DNA of 39,593 nt from Oscillospiraceae bacterium (GCA_015067935.1 SVLL01000010.1:1-39593), one strand, 5' to 3'; numbered from the stretch's first letter, positions 16,611 through 25,847 are shown. The notes: generated by a model from the sequence alone, not told the origin. Translations and numbers: made by a program.

Positions 16611-18509
16611 ATGCGTGATTTTGTTATAAAAGACGGCGTTCTGTCCGATTCTGCCGTCCTGGGCGGTCGGGTGGTCATCCCCGAAGGCGTTACCGTCATC
16701 GGAGAGGGCGCGTTTATGTATAAAAGAGATGTGACCGCTGTGGTCATCCCCCGGAGCGTGGAAATCATCGAAGACCGGGCGTTTTATGAATGTACCAATT
16801 TGCAGGAGATCTACATTCCGGGCAATGTGAAGCGCATCGGAAAAGAGGCGTTTGCCGAGTGTGTCAAGGCAAAAAAGCTGACGCTTTGCGAGGGCGTGAA
16901 AAGTATCGGAAAACAGGCGTTTTCCTTTTGCTGTTCCTTGGAGCAGGTCACACTCCCGGATAGCTTGCGCAGAATCGGTGAGGGTGCGTTTCGGGAATGT
17001 GAATGCCTGCAGGATAAAGACGGTTTCGTGATCGTGGGAAATGTGCTGTATGATTACCTCTCCGAAAGGCAGGATGTGATCATTCCGGAGTCTGTCACCG
17101 CAATCGACACAAAAGCTTTTTACGGTGCGGAAACCATTGTGTCTGTCACGATTCCCGACAGTGTAAAGCGGATCGGTCCGTATGCTTTTTCCAAATGCAA
17201 TAAGCTCAGGAGCGTCCATATCCCGGGCAGTGTGAAAAAAGTGGGAGCCCGCGCCTTTTTCCGTTGTGAGAATCTGCGGACTGTGACATTGGGCGAGGGC
17301 GTGAAAACGCTGGAAACCGGTGCCTTCCAATCCTGCGAAAAGCTGACAAAGATCGTACTGCCGGAAAGCCTGCAGTTTATCAAGGAAGACTGTTTTGCCC
17401 ATTGCACAAAATTGCGCTCAGTAATGATTCCCGCCGGTCTGCAGGAAATTGGAGATTACGCGTTCAGCTACTGCAGAAGGCTGGCGTCTATATCTGTTCC
17501 GGAAACCACCAAAGTCGGCAAAGATGCCTTTGAATTCTGCAGGAGCTTGGCGGATGCGGACGGATTTGTGGTCGTGCAGGGATGGTTATATGGCTATTAC
17601 GGTTCCGGCGGCGATGTGGTGATTCCTCCGTGGGTGAAGTCCGTCAGCGAAAGGGCATTTATGGGGCATGACCAAATTACCTCTCTCACCATTCCGCCTC
17701 ACTTGAAAATTACGAGCCGGCTTGCCTTTTGGGGCTGCGAGGGTTTGGCAGATGCGGACGGCTTTGTGATCGTGCAGGGACGGCTGTTTGGCTATTATGG
17801 TCCCGGTGGCGATGTGGTGATTCCCACGGGCGTTACCGTCATCGGCGAAGACGCCTTCCGGAAACAGAATTCCATTGATTCCGTCTATATCCCCGAGGGT
17901 GTGACGACCATTGAAGACAGTGCCTTTTCCCATTGTCAATGGCTGAAATCCATCCACATCCCAGATAGCGTGACGACCATTGAAGACAGTGCCTTTTCCT
18001 ATTGCCAGATGCTGGAAACTATCCGTATTCCGGATAGCGTGACATCCATTGGTGACGAGGCGTTCTTCCGCTGCGATTCGTTAAAATCCGTGGTTCTGCC
18101 CAAAGGACTCACCCATATCGACGGGGATTGTTTCAAATGCTTTTCCAAAAGCGATATGCAGTATCTTCTGGCACCGGGTCTTCCGCCGAAAGCGTTTAAA
18201 AAATACGGGAACGACAAGGCGGCAGCAATCGGATATCTGTGCAATCCCCAAGCCTTTGAAAAGCCGGAGATTATCGATGCATACCGAAAGTATGTGAAAA
18301 AGAACATTGCCCTGCTGACACCGCTGTTGGTCCGGGAAGACCGGGTTGCAGGTATGGAAACCTGCATCCGGGAGGGGTTTCTCACCGACAAAAACTTTGA
18401 AAACTTTTTACAGCCGGCTATGGAGGCTGGCGCGACAGCGTGCATCGCCTTTTTGCTGAATTGGAAAAACAAAAATCACCCGTCAGGCAGCGGAGACTTT
18501 AAGCTGTAG
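16611..18509 (+). CDS. BspA-type LRR protein with conserved C-terminal domain (long form)
   Basis: The 632-residue protein starts MRDFVIKDGVLSDSA, as AGGAGGGG precedes the ATG at 16611; an upstream in-frame codon lies within the previous gene. About eighteen LRR_5 repeats are arranged in three sets. Each set is reset by a motif like GRLFGYYGPGGDVVIP (also LYDYLSERQDVIIP), which mimics the protein's own N-terminus, pointing to internal duplication. The last 110 residues repeat the C-terminal domain of the previous gene (LLAPGL, IGYLCNPQAF, FLQPAMEAGATACIAFLLNWKN). It has no signal peptide. It sits just ahead of the TIR-STAND-SecA gene and may serve as its recognition partner; this is inference. 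Confidence 0.8.
   Translation: MRDFVIKDGVLSDSAVLGGRVVIPEGVTVIGEGAFMYKRDVTAVVIPRSVEIIEDRAFYECTNLQEIYIPGNVKRIGKEAFAECVKAKKLTLCEGVKSIGKQAFSFCCSLEQVTLPDSLRRIGEGAFRECECLQDKDGFVIVGNVLYDYLSERQDVIIPESVTAIDTKAFYGAETIVSVTIPDSVKRIGPYAFSKCNKLRSVHIPGSVKKVGARAFFRCENLRTVTLGEGVKTLETGAFQSCEKLTKIVLPESLQFIKEDCFAHCTKLRSVMIPAGLQEIGDYAFSYCRRLASISVPETTKVGKDAFEFCRSLADADGFVVVQGWLYGYYGSGGDVVIPPWVKSVSERAFMGHDQITSLTIPPHLKITSRLAFWGCEGLADADGFVIVQGRLFGYYGPGGDVVIPTGVTVIGEDAFRKQNSIDSVYIPEGVTTIEDSAFSHCQWLKSIHIPDSVTTIEDSAFSYCQMLETIRIPDSVTSIGDEAFFRCDSLKSVVLPKGLTHIDGDCFKCFSKSDMQYLLAPGLPPKAFKKYGNDKAAAIGYLCNPQAFEKPEIIDAYRKYVKKNIALLTPLLVREDRVAGMETCIREGFLTDKNFENFLQPAMEAGATACIAFLLNWKNKNHPSGSGDFKL
17901..18038 (+). repeat. 69-bp tandem repeat within the LRR gene
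   Basis: A 30-base string starting GTGACGACCATTGAAGACAG is identical at 17901-17930 and 17970-17999, one 23-residue LRR apart. This suggests recent repeat addition. Confidence 0.85.
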
Positions 18510-18516
18510 AACTTTC

Positions 18517-18545
18517 TTGCGCTATAGCGAAAAATGTGATAAACT
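18517..18545 (+). promoter_or_regulatory. Candidate promoter of the TIR-STAND-SecA gene
   Basis: TTGCGC and TAAACT are 17 bases apart, with TGA just before the -10. It is weaker than others here; readthrough from the LRR pair (75-base gap, no terminator seen) is equally possible. Confidence 0.4.
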
Positions 18546-18584
18546 GGCAGTAGAATGCCAAAAGAGAGAAAGGAAGCGGGAAAT

Positions 18585-21500
18585 ATGGATGCTTTTATCA
18601 GCTGGACCAGCGCAGATCGGGATGTAAAGAACGCCTTGATGGAAAAATTGCGCGGCGTGGACATTGACTGCTGGGACTCCGACGAAGAATGTGTCTCCGA
18701 TTACTCAACGGAGTGCATACAGAATATCCGCCGAAGCGAATTGTTCATTGTCATTGTCAGCGATGCCTCCATGGCCAAGGGCTATGTGATCAACGAGATC
18801 ATCGAGGCAAGAAAGCAGGAAGGCGAAGGCAAGCTGAATATTCTGGTTTATAAAATCACGGATTCCCCCCTTACTGACCAATTTACCTGCCAGCTCAATC
18901 ACATTTCTCAGGTTTCCGGAAACCTGATTCAGCGCAGAGAAACGCTGGGCGAAGAAAGCTCTATGGACAAGATCGTTCGTCGGGCGGTGAAGCTCCTGAC
19001 GGCACGGAAAGAGGGCAATCCCGAAAAGCCCTATGATGTCCATACACCTAAGCTGAGCGGCTTGTCCGTTACCGCCACCGGCTATTTCGTGGAAAACAGC
19101 CGGGAAGATATTCTGCAGGCAATGGACGCAGGCTTCCAAAGAAGCAATGTGCTGGTTATGCGGGAGTTTTTCGGCTTCGGCAAGCGGGCAACCATACGCA
19201 AATATGTGGAAATGCACCGCGCGGCAATTAAAAATGCGGTGTTTATCCGCAATACACAGGGAAAACTGCGCTCTTTTTTGCTGACGGAGTTGAATTTCTC
19301 AAACCTCAACCCCGGGTGCTTTGACGGTCTTGAGGGCGATGCGCTGATTGACGCAAAGCTGCATTTCTTGGAAAGACTGGACGAGAGCAATCTGCTGATC
19401 ATCTCCGATGTGGATTGCAGCGAGCCGCTGGATGAAAACCTCTGCCAGCAGCTGCTCTCCCTGAAATGCCGCATTATTCTGCTGACCCAGGATGCAACGG
19501 ATTCCTATGACGATTGGTTTCCCGTCATCCGGGTGGGCAGAATGGAAAATGAATACCTGACGGAGCTGTTTTTCCATCACTATACCCGGGCCGCCGAGGA
19601 GGACAGGGAGGCTCTGACAGTGCCGCTGGTGCAGTTTTTCGACCGGATCGGCGGTCACACCAAAACAGTGGAGCTGACCGCATCGGTGCTGCGCCGGGAT
19701 ATTGGCGCACTGCCGGAAGAGGTGGCCTCCTATCTGTCCCTTGACGGGGGCGAGGGAATGCAGCTGCAGGATCGGATCCTGGAGCAGATTGCCAAAGTGT
19801 TCGATTTGGCACAGCCCTCCCGGGAGCAGGGAATCGCCCTGCTGGCAGCGGCTTGTCTGGCAGTGCCGGATATCAGCGAGCGGAATTACCGGCAGATATT
19901 GCGGCAGTGCGGTGTTACCGACCATCAGACCTTAATTGAGCTGGAGCAGCGAGGTTGGCTGGATCTGGATATGCAAAACCAGACCGTTTCCATGGAGCCG
20001 CTGGTGGCGCAGATCGTGTTCCGAAAGTTCTGTCACGAAACTGGGGTGCTGATCGCCTGCGAGCAGTACATTCAGGAGCTCAATGCCCGCAGCCTGATGG
20101 CTCCTGCCTTGCCCCTCTATTTCCGGGCACTGAGCAAATATGAGTATTTCTGCCGCTTGGTGGGTCTGCCCCTGTTGGGACAGGCAGTGGCACTTCTGCG
20201 CCTGCGGGGAGCGGAAGAAAAGAAATTTGTGCCGGAGGATATGGCGCAGGTGGTTCAGCAGATCGAAGAAGCCTATCCTGCGAGCCGATATGGCGGCGCG
20301 GAGCCGGAGGAGGAAGACTTTATATCCGGTATGATCCGCTTTTTCCGGAGCTATTATCTGCCTAACTGCAAGATTTTCGCCAGTAACGCCGGTCAGCTGC
20401 TGTTTAACTATGCTTACAGTAACGATCTGACCGCCCAGCTGCCTATGCAGGTTTTTGATATGGAGGCTGCCTTCGGTATGACGGAGGAGGAACTGCGCGA
20501 GTGGATCGTCTCCCTGCGGGAGCAGGCAGATCAGTTCAGCGATATGGATGCCGAGGAATGGGAAGCTGTATTTCTGATTGAAAGCGTCAATGTGATGGAC
20601 GCGCTGTTCACCCGGAATATTGCAGAGATCCAGATGGGTATGAGCCGGCTGCTGGATTACCTCTTTGCCACTCCGGAAATTCTGCAGTCTGAAGACAGTA
20701 AGCAGGTATTCATCAGTGTTGTGACAATGCTGAGTGCGGCTTACACCGCCTCCGGTGCCTACAGCTCTGTGGTGATGCTCTGCGAGCGGGTAATCGAAGC
20801 GTTTCAGGATATGGAGGTTCCGCCCCGACTGCGGGATATCTATGGCGGTGCGCTGCGTGCCACGAAAGCCTATTCGGATGCGCTGTACGATAACTACGAG
20901 AAATTGCTGGAATGTTACGAAACCGAAGGGGACAAGTATTTTGAAAGCCGTCAGGAGCTGCGGCGGCACAAGAGTATTCTTCTGCTGCAGTATGCCCACG
21001 ATCTGGCGATGTCCGGGCAGTTTGCGGCGGCAATTGAAAAGTTTGCCAAGGCCCAAAAGCTGGGCTGTACGGATTTGCTGGAAAATACGATCCGTGCGGC
21101 GGAAAATATCACCCAAATGCAGATCAATGACGGCGACTTCGACGGGGCGAATACCTTTGTGAAAAAGTATATTACCCCGGAGCTTTTACGGCAGGCCGAG
21201 GAATCGGAGAATGACGAGCTGCGGGAAAAGGCGGCAACCCTTCACAGCATTTTGCAGCTTGAAAAAGCGGATGAGGAAAAAGGGGAATCTCCTTTGCAGT
21301 ACCTGAGCTACTATCAGGAGTTCCCCCGGAAGAACAATTCCGTTCTGGACCGGAAGTATTTCACGGTGGCGGATCGGGCAATGCAGTTCGATTTTTCCGG
21401 TCTGTCCGATATCCAGATCGCCCAACATGCCGAAGCTCTGCGCACGCAGGCGGCCACCAAAAACATTTTGGAGTTGGCACCGGAGGCCTTCGCGCTGGTC

Positions 21501-23771
21501 AGCGAGGCAGGATATCGGGTGCTTGGTTATCGCCACCACTATGTGCAGTATATGGCGGCGGCGGTGATGGCCGACGGCAAGATCGCCGAGGTGCTCAACG
21601 GTGAGGGCAAGACCTACGCCATTGTCCTGACGGCGTTTCTGTGCTCCCTTTACGGCGGACGGGTATTCGTGGTGGATGAGTCCGCCTACCTGACCGAGCG
21701 CAACTACAACTGGATGAAGGGTGTGTACGCGCTGCTGGGCATCGATACCTTCCTTGCTGTGGAAGCCCTCAGTCTGGAGGGGAAGAATCCCCGGGTTTGC
21801 TATGCAACCCTGAAGCAGCTGGCGGTGGGCTATATGAATGCGGAGCTGTACGCAAAGGAACGCTGGGAAATGAATATGGCCTGCGTTATCATCGACGAGG
21901 CGGATATCGTGCTGGCGGATCAGGCAAAACAGGCCTTTACGCTGGTTGCCACCCAAAAGATTGACTATGCAGAAACCGAGCGTTGGCTGCAGCTGTATCG
22001 GAAGATCTGGAAGCTGATGCCCCTGCTGGAAAACAAGAAAAACTACTATGACTACCGCAAGGGAAATGTGACCCTGTCCCCGGAGATGTATCCCCTGCTG
22101 GAAAACTATTTCGGTATGGATTGGATGGATATTGCCAATCTGGAAACCATCCGCAAGCTGGAGTGGATGCTCCGATGCGCCATTATCGTGGCTTTCTACT
22201 ACAAAGAGGGCAAGGACTATTTCATCCACAACGGCCGCCCGTATTTTGAGGACAAGGCAAAGGGTGTATTTTCCGACTTCCGCACAGAATATGATTTCTA
22301 TCTGTGCCTGAAGCACGATCTGCCTACCACAGTGGCAGAGCATAACTTCCGCAACCCCACAAAAACAAACAATATTATCTCCGTCCGGGATCTGCTGCGT
22401 AAAGCGGTCCGGCTGTGCGGCACAACTGCCACCGCAGCCAACTTCCAGAAGGAGTTCAAGGAAATCTATGGGCTGGAATATGTGGCGGTGCCGCCCCACA
22501 AGCCCTGCATCCGCAGAGAAAATCCCACAGTGCTGTATATGACCAGGCAACGGAAAATGTCCGCCATTCTGGAATTGGTACTGGAAAAGAATGATTTGGG
22601 ACAGCCGGTGCTGCTGTGTACCCAATCCGTGGAGGAATCGGAGGATTACAGCAAGGCTCTGTCCTACATTGGCATCTCCCACAAGCTGCTCAATGCGAAA
22701 AATGCGGTGGATACCGCCAATATCCTTGCCTTTGCCGGTATGCCCTGCTCGGTGCTGGTGGCAAATGCTCTGGCAGGACGGGGCGCGGACATCAAGCTGG
22801 GCGGTGATCCGGAGCGGATCACCCGCCGGGAGTTGGTGGAGAGAGGCGTGGACATCACCGGGCTGGAAGAACTCCTCTATGCCCGACCCACAGAGGAAAT
22901 GAAACAATCCCTGCTTTACAAGCGGTATTTCAGTATTCTGGAAAAAAACCGACGGATCTGCGCCAAAAACCGACAGCAGGTGTGTGCCGTCGGCGGCTTG
23001 TGCGTACTTACCACCAGCTTCTTCCCGGAGGCGCGGAACGAACAGCAGGCCATCGGTCGGGCAGGTCGTCAGGGCGACCCGGGCGAGAGCTATGTGTTCC
23101 GCTCTATGGATGATGATACCCTCAATGTGCTGCTGGGCTCTGCTCCGATCAATTGGATCCGAAATGCTTGCGGCGATCAGGACCTTCCGGAGCCCAAAAT
23201 GCTGCGCAATGCCATTCGCAACGCCCAAAAAGCACTGCATAACAACCATTTCGCCCGTGTCCGGGAATACAACAACACCTCGTCCTATGTGGATGAAGCC
23301 CGTCCGATTCTCATCGGCAAGCGAATGGATTTACGGGAAGGCAAGCTGACCTATGAAGAGCTGCTGAAGCAGTGGGCGGCGGATAAGCAGGTGCTTGCCC
23401 AGCTGCAGGAGCTGCAAAAAGGCGCGGAAAGCTGCGAAAATACGGTTTTGATGCGGCTGTGGAAGCAATCTGAGGAGCTGCAGCAGGCGAAGGGCTGGCG
23501 ATCCGCAAAGGTGCTGAACGAGGTTCTGCAGGAGCTGTTGTCCAAGGTCAGCTATATGCAAAGGGCAATCGATAATACAATGGAGTATTATTTCTGCGAT
23601 TGTTGGAATCAGTACATCAAGCTGACGGAGGATCTGGTGAATTACACCAATATGGAAGGTGTGACTCTGCGCAAGTACATTCAGCAGGAAAGGCAGCGTC
23701 TGGAGCAAAAGATAACCGAGCATCTGATCCGAACCCTGCTCACCCTTAGGGAAAGATTCGTTGCGGAATAG
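18585..23771 (+). CDS. TIR - STAND/NB-ARC-like - helical repeats - SecA-like motor fusion
   Basis: The protein has 1728 residues from the ATG at 18585 (AGGAAG upstream). Residues 1-140 are a TIR domain: DAFISWTSADRDV, a WDSDEE loop and a candidate catalytic Glu in VINEIIEAR (E71). Residues 185-400 resemble an NB-ARC/STAND NTPase: degenerate P-loop GFGKR (197-201), Walker B-like LLIISDVD (270-277), then RIILLTQ. Residues about 400-950 are helical repeats. Residues about 985-1620 follow SecA: NGEGKT (1006-1010), IIDEAD (1104-1107), LCGTTATA (1279-1284, SecA GMTGTA), GRGADIKLGG (1398), GRAGRQGDPG (1491), and a helical-scaffold match (HFARVREYNN, SecA NFxxRKxxLEYD). The SecA C-terminal zinc site is absent. 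It is too divergent and fused to be the export ATPase. TIR as NADase and SecA as translocating motor are family knowledge; their joint job is unknown. Confidence 0.85.
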   Translation: MDAFISWTSADRDVKNALMEKLRGVDIDCWDSDEECVSDYSTECIQNIRRSELFIVIVSDASMAKGYVINEIIEARKQEGEGKLNILVYKITDSPLTDQFTCQLNHISQVSGNLIQRRETLGEESSMDKIVRRAVKLLTARKEGNPEKPYDVHTPKLSGLSVTATGYFVENSREDILQAMDAGFQRSNVLVMREFFGFGKRATIRKYVEMHRAAIKNAVFIRNTQGKLRSFLLTELNFSNLNPGCFDGLEGDALIDAKLHFLERLDESNLLIISDVDCSEPLDENLCQQLLSLKCRIILLTQDATDSYDDWFPVIRVGRMENEYLTELFFHHYTRAAEEDREALTVPLVQFFDRIGGHTKTVELTASVLRRDIGALPEEVASYLSLDGGEGMQLQDRILEQIAKVFDLAQPSREQGIALLAAACLAVPDISERNYRQILRQCGVTDHQTLIELEQRGWLDLDMQNQTVSMEPLVAQIVFRKFCHETGVLIACEQYIQELNARSLMAPALPLYFRALSKYEYFCRLVGLPLLGQAVALLRLRGAEEKKFVPEDMAQVVQQIEEAYPASRYGGAEPEEEDFISGMIRFFRSYYLPNCKIFASNAGQLLFNYAYSNDLTAQLPMQVFDMEAAFGMTEEELREWIVSLREQADQFSDMDAEEWEAVFLIESVNVMDALFTRNIAEIQMGMSRLLDYLFATPEILQSEDSKQVFISVVTMLSAAYTASGAYSSVVMLCERVIEAFQDMEVPPRLRDIYGGALRATKAYSDALYDNYEKLLECYETEGDKYFESRQELRRHKSILLLQYAHDLAMSGQFAAAIEKFAKAQKLGCTDLLENTIRAAENITQMQINDGDFDGANTFVKKYITPELLRQAEESENDELREKAATLHSILQLEKADEEKGESPLQYLSYYQEFPRKNNSVLDRKYFTVADRAMQFDFSGLSDIQIAQHAEALRTQAATKNILELAPEAFALVSEAGYRVLGYRHHYVQYMAAAVMADGKIAEVLNGEGKTYAIVLTAFLCSLYGGRVFVVDESAYLTERNYNWMKGVYALLGIDTFLAVEALSLEGKNPRVCYATLKQLAVGYMNAELYAKERWEMNMACVIIDEADIVLADQAKQAFTLVATQKIDYAETERWLQLYRKIWKLMPLLENKKNYYDYRKGNVTLSPEMYPLLENYFGMDWMDIANLETIRKLEWMLRCAIIVAFYYKEGKDYFIHNGRPYFEDKAKGVFSDFRTEYDFYLCLKHDLPTTVAEHNFRNPTKTNNIISVRDLLRKAVRLCGTTATAANFQKEFKEIYGLEYVAVPPHKPCIRRENPTVLYMTRQRKMSAILELVLEKNDLGQPVLLCTQSVEESEDYSKALSYIGISHKLLNAKNAVDTANILAFAGMPCSVLVANALAGRGADIKLGGDPERITRRELVERGVDITGLEELLYARPTEEMKQSLLYKRYFSILEKNRRICAKNRQQVCAVGGLCVLTTSFFPEARNEQQAIGRAGRQGDPGESYVFRSMDDDTLNVLLGSAPINWIRNACGDQDLPEPKMLRNAIRNAQKALHNNHFARVREYNNTSSYVDEARPILIGKRMDLREGKLTYEELLKQWAADKQVLAQLQELQKGAESCENTVLMRLWKQSEELQQAKGWRSAKVLNEVLQELLSKVSYMQRAIDNTMEYYFCDCWNQYIKLTEDLVNYTNMEGVTLRKYIQQERQRLEQKITEHLIRTLLTLRERFVAE

Positions 23772-23810
23772 AAAAAACGATAGTCTCCCGCAAACTTAAA
23801 AGCACTACAC

Positions 23811-23840
23811 AAAAAACACACCCTTACGGGTGTGTTTTTT
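23811..23840 (+). terminator. Intrinsic terminator after the TIR-STAND-SecA gene
   Basis: AAAAAACACACCC pairs with GGGTGTGTTTTTT around TTAC, a 13-bp stem with a T run. Confidence 0.93.
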
Positions 23841-23894
23841 GTCATAAGACAAAGTTTTAACCATAATTTTCACAATATTTTAAATATTTTATTA

Positions 23895-23923
23895 TTGCAA
23901 ATGGGGGTGCTTTCGCATATAAT
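23895..23923 (+). promoter_or_regulatory. Promoter of galM
   Basis: TTGCAA and TATAAT are 17 bases apart, giving a short leader of about 25 bases. Confidence 0.8.
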
Positions 23924-23954
23924 AAGCCCAATATCTTTGCAGGGAGCGATTCTT

Positions 23955-24986
23955 ATGTCAGAAATTTTCGGTCGTTTGGCCAATGGCGAAACGGCGCATC
24001 TATATACCATTCACAGCGGCGCAATGAAGGCGGTTGTTTCCAATCTGGGAGCTACGCTGATCAAACTGTTTGTTCCCGACCGGGAAGGGATGCTTTCCGA
24101 TGTGGTGCTGGGCTTTGACAAGCCTCAGGACTATGTGGAAAGCGGCACTTTCTTCGGCGCTACCGTGGGGCGTAACTGCAATCGCATCGGGGGCGCGCAG
24201 TATACCCTCAACGGTAAAACCTATGCCCTCGGTGTTAACGATAACGAAAAAAACAACCTCCACAGCGGACCGGATTTCTTCAAGGACCGGATCTGGGAAG
24301 TGGCGGAGCAGAGGGAAAATGCCATTGTTTTCGCCTTGAAAAGCCCGCATATGGATCAGGGCTTTCCCGGAAATGCCGAAATTCGCGTAACCTATTCTCT
24401 GGAAACCGGCAACACCCTGCGCATCTGCACTGAGGCGGTGTCTGACCGGGATACGGTGTTCAATTTCACCAATCACAGCTACTTCAATCTGGCCGGTCAC
24501 GAAAAGCCGGAAAAGGCTATGGAGCAGGTGCTGACCATCCCGGGGCGGTTCTATACCGTGTCCGATGGGGCGTATATTACCACTGGCGAAAAGCGGAGCG
24601 TGGCAGGCACGGCTATGGATTTCCGTGTTCCCAAGCCCATCGGACGGGACATTGACAGCGATGAAGAGCCCACCCGTCTGCAATGTGGCTATGACCATAA
24701 TTTCGAGGTATTCACCAATCCCTGCGCCATTTTGGAGGAAAAAACCTCCGGCAGATCCATGGCGGTGTTTACGGACCGCCCGGGCGTCCAGCTCTATTCC
24801 GGTAACTTTATGCAGGATGAGAAGGGTAAGGACGGAGTGACCTATCCCCGTCGGGGCGGTGTGTGTCTGGAAACCCAGTATTATCCCAATGCCATCAACT
24901 ACCCCCACTGGCCTCAGCCTGTTACCAAAGCCGGAGAGAAATACAAGACAGAAACCGCCTTTATTTTTTCATTTTTACCCGGTTAA
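23955..24986 (+). CDS. galM: Aldose 1-epimerase
   Basis: The 343-residue protein interconverts alpha and beta anomers of galactose or glucose, feeding the Leloir pathway in the cytoplasm. Family landmarks are VGRNCNRIGGAQYTLNGK near the N-terminus, the catalytic His in FTNHSYFNLAGH, GYDHNFEV, and the catalytic Glu in CLETQYYPNAIN near the end. AGGGAG eight bases before the ATG at 23955 and the promoter just upstream fix the start; the open frame farther upstream crosses the promoter. No other sugar genes are near, and it looks monocistronic. No clear terminator follows. Confidence 0.95.
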   Translation: MSEIFGRLANGETAHLYTIHSGAMKAVVSNLGATLIKLFVPDREGMLSDVVLGFDKPQDYVESGTFFGATVGRNCNRIGGAQYTLNGKTYALGVNDNEKNNLHSGPDFFKDRIWEVAEQRENAIVFALKSPHMDQGFPGNAEIRVTYSLETGNTLRICTEAVSDRDTVFNFTNHSYFNLAGHEKPEKAMEQVLTIPGRFYTVSDGAYITTGEKRSVAGTAMDFRVPKPIGRDIDSDEEPTRLQCGYDHNFEVFTNPCAILEEKTSGRSMAVFTDRPGVQLYSGNFMQDEKGKDGVTYPRRGGVCLETQYYPNAINYPHWPQPVTKAGEKYKTETAFIFSFLPG

Positions 24987-25035
24987 TTAGGCAAAAGGCA
25001 CAAAAAGAGCAGGAGAAAATCTCTGTTTGCGGCAA

Positions 25036-25064
25036 TTGTCAGACTGCTGCCAATTTGATATAAT
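25036..25064 (+). promoter_or_regulatory. Promoter of the MgtC/SapB gene
   Basis: TTGTCA and TATAAT are 17 bases apart, with an extended -10 TGA. The leader is about 93 bases and has only a small hairpin (AGGGGAA/TTTCCCT, about 25108-25125); I see no known magnesium riboswitch. Confidence 0.8.
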
Positions 25065-25163
25065 AAACAATCAACATATGGATTCTCGTGAAAAAGCCGT
25101 CTCATCAAGGGGAAGCCTTTCCCTAAACACGGGAACAAGCAATATATCGTAAGGAGTGTTTAT

Positions 25164-25838
25164 ATGGAACTTCGGGAAGTAACCATGCTTGCCGTGGTGC
25201 TTCGTATCGTGGCTGCCGCAATCTGCGGCGGTGCCATCGGTCTGGAGCGCGGTATGAAAAACCGGCCTGCCGGTATGCGTACTTATATGCTGGTGTGCAT
25301 CGGTGCGTGCCTGATTATGCTCACAAACCAGTACATCAACCAAGCCACCGGCGCAGGCGATCCTATGCGTCTGGGTGCGCAGGTGGTCAGCGGCATCGGT
25401 TTTCTGGGTGCCGGTACCATCATTGTCACCAAGCACAATCAGATCAAGGGTCTGACAACTGCTGCCGGTCTGTGGTCTGCTGCCGGTGTAGGTCTGGCTC
25501 TGGGTGTCGGCTTTTACGAGGCCGCGCTGATTGCCGGCTTTGCCATTTTCGCGGTGCTGACGCTTCTGCAGAAGTGGGACGATCAGATGCACAATAACAC
25601 CCGTATGGTGGAAATCTATGTGGAGCTGAACGAGGGCACCACTGTGGGTACTTTCATTCAAAACCTGCGCGAGCTGGATCTGGATGTGATCCATGTGCAG
25701 TTTGAGGAGGATACCGCCGCAGAGGACAATGTCCGGGCAATCATCGCATCCCTCAAGGGCAAAAAGCGGTTTAACCATCAGGTGATGATGGGCAAGATCC
25801 GTCAGCTGTCCGGTGTGCGCTATCTGGAAGAACTGTAA
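25164..25838 (+). CDS. MgtC/SapB family membrane protein
   Basis: The 224-residue protein has about four membrane segments in its first 130 residues, including VVLRIVAAAICGGAIGLERG with the family's IGLERG motif, RTYMLVCIGACLIML, and GAQVVSGIGFLGAGTII. A cytoplasmic C-terminal domain of about 90 residues (MVEIYVELNEG onward) looks like the ACT-like tail of this family. MgtC proteins modulate ATP synthase or adaptation to low magnesium in pathogens; in Firmicutes the role is unclear. GGAG nine bases before the ATG sets the start. It is a single gene with its own promoter and terminator. Confidence 0.92.
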   Translation: MELREVTMLAVVLRIVAAAICGGAIGLERGMKNRPAGMRTYMLVCIGACLIMLTNQYINQATGAGDPMRLGAQVVSGIGFLGAGTIIVTKHNQIKGLTTAAGLWSAAGVGLALGVGFYEAALIAGFAIFAVLTLLQKWDDQMHNNTRMVEIYVELNEGTTVGTFIQNLRELDLDVIHVQFEEDTAAEDNVRAIIASLKGKKRFNHQVMMGKIRQLSGVRYLEEL

Positions 25839-25847
25839 ATAAGAAAC

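Noticed and set aside
21186..23249. Long open frame antisense to the SecA-like part
   Set aside because: It is the reverse-strand shadow of well-supported coding motifs.
18585..23771. Housekeeping preprotein translocase SecA
   Set aside because: It has SecA motor motifs, but an 800- to 980-residue TIR/STAND/helical N-terminus, no C-terminal zinc site and several altered motifs. The true secA is expected elsewhere.
25071..25163. Magnesium riboswitch ahead of the MgtC/SapB gene
   Set aside because: The leader is only about 93 bases with one small hairpin and no M-box features that I can see.
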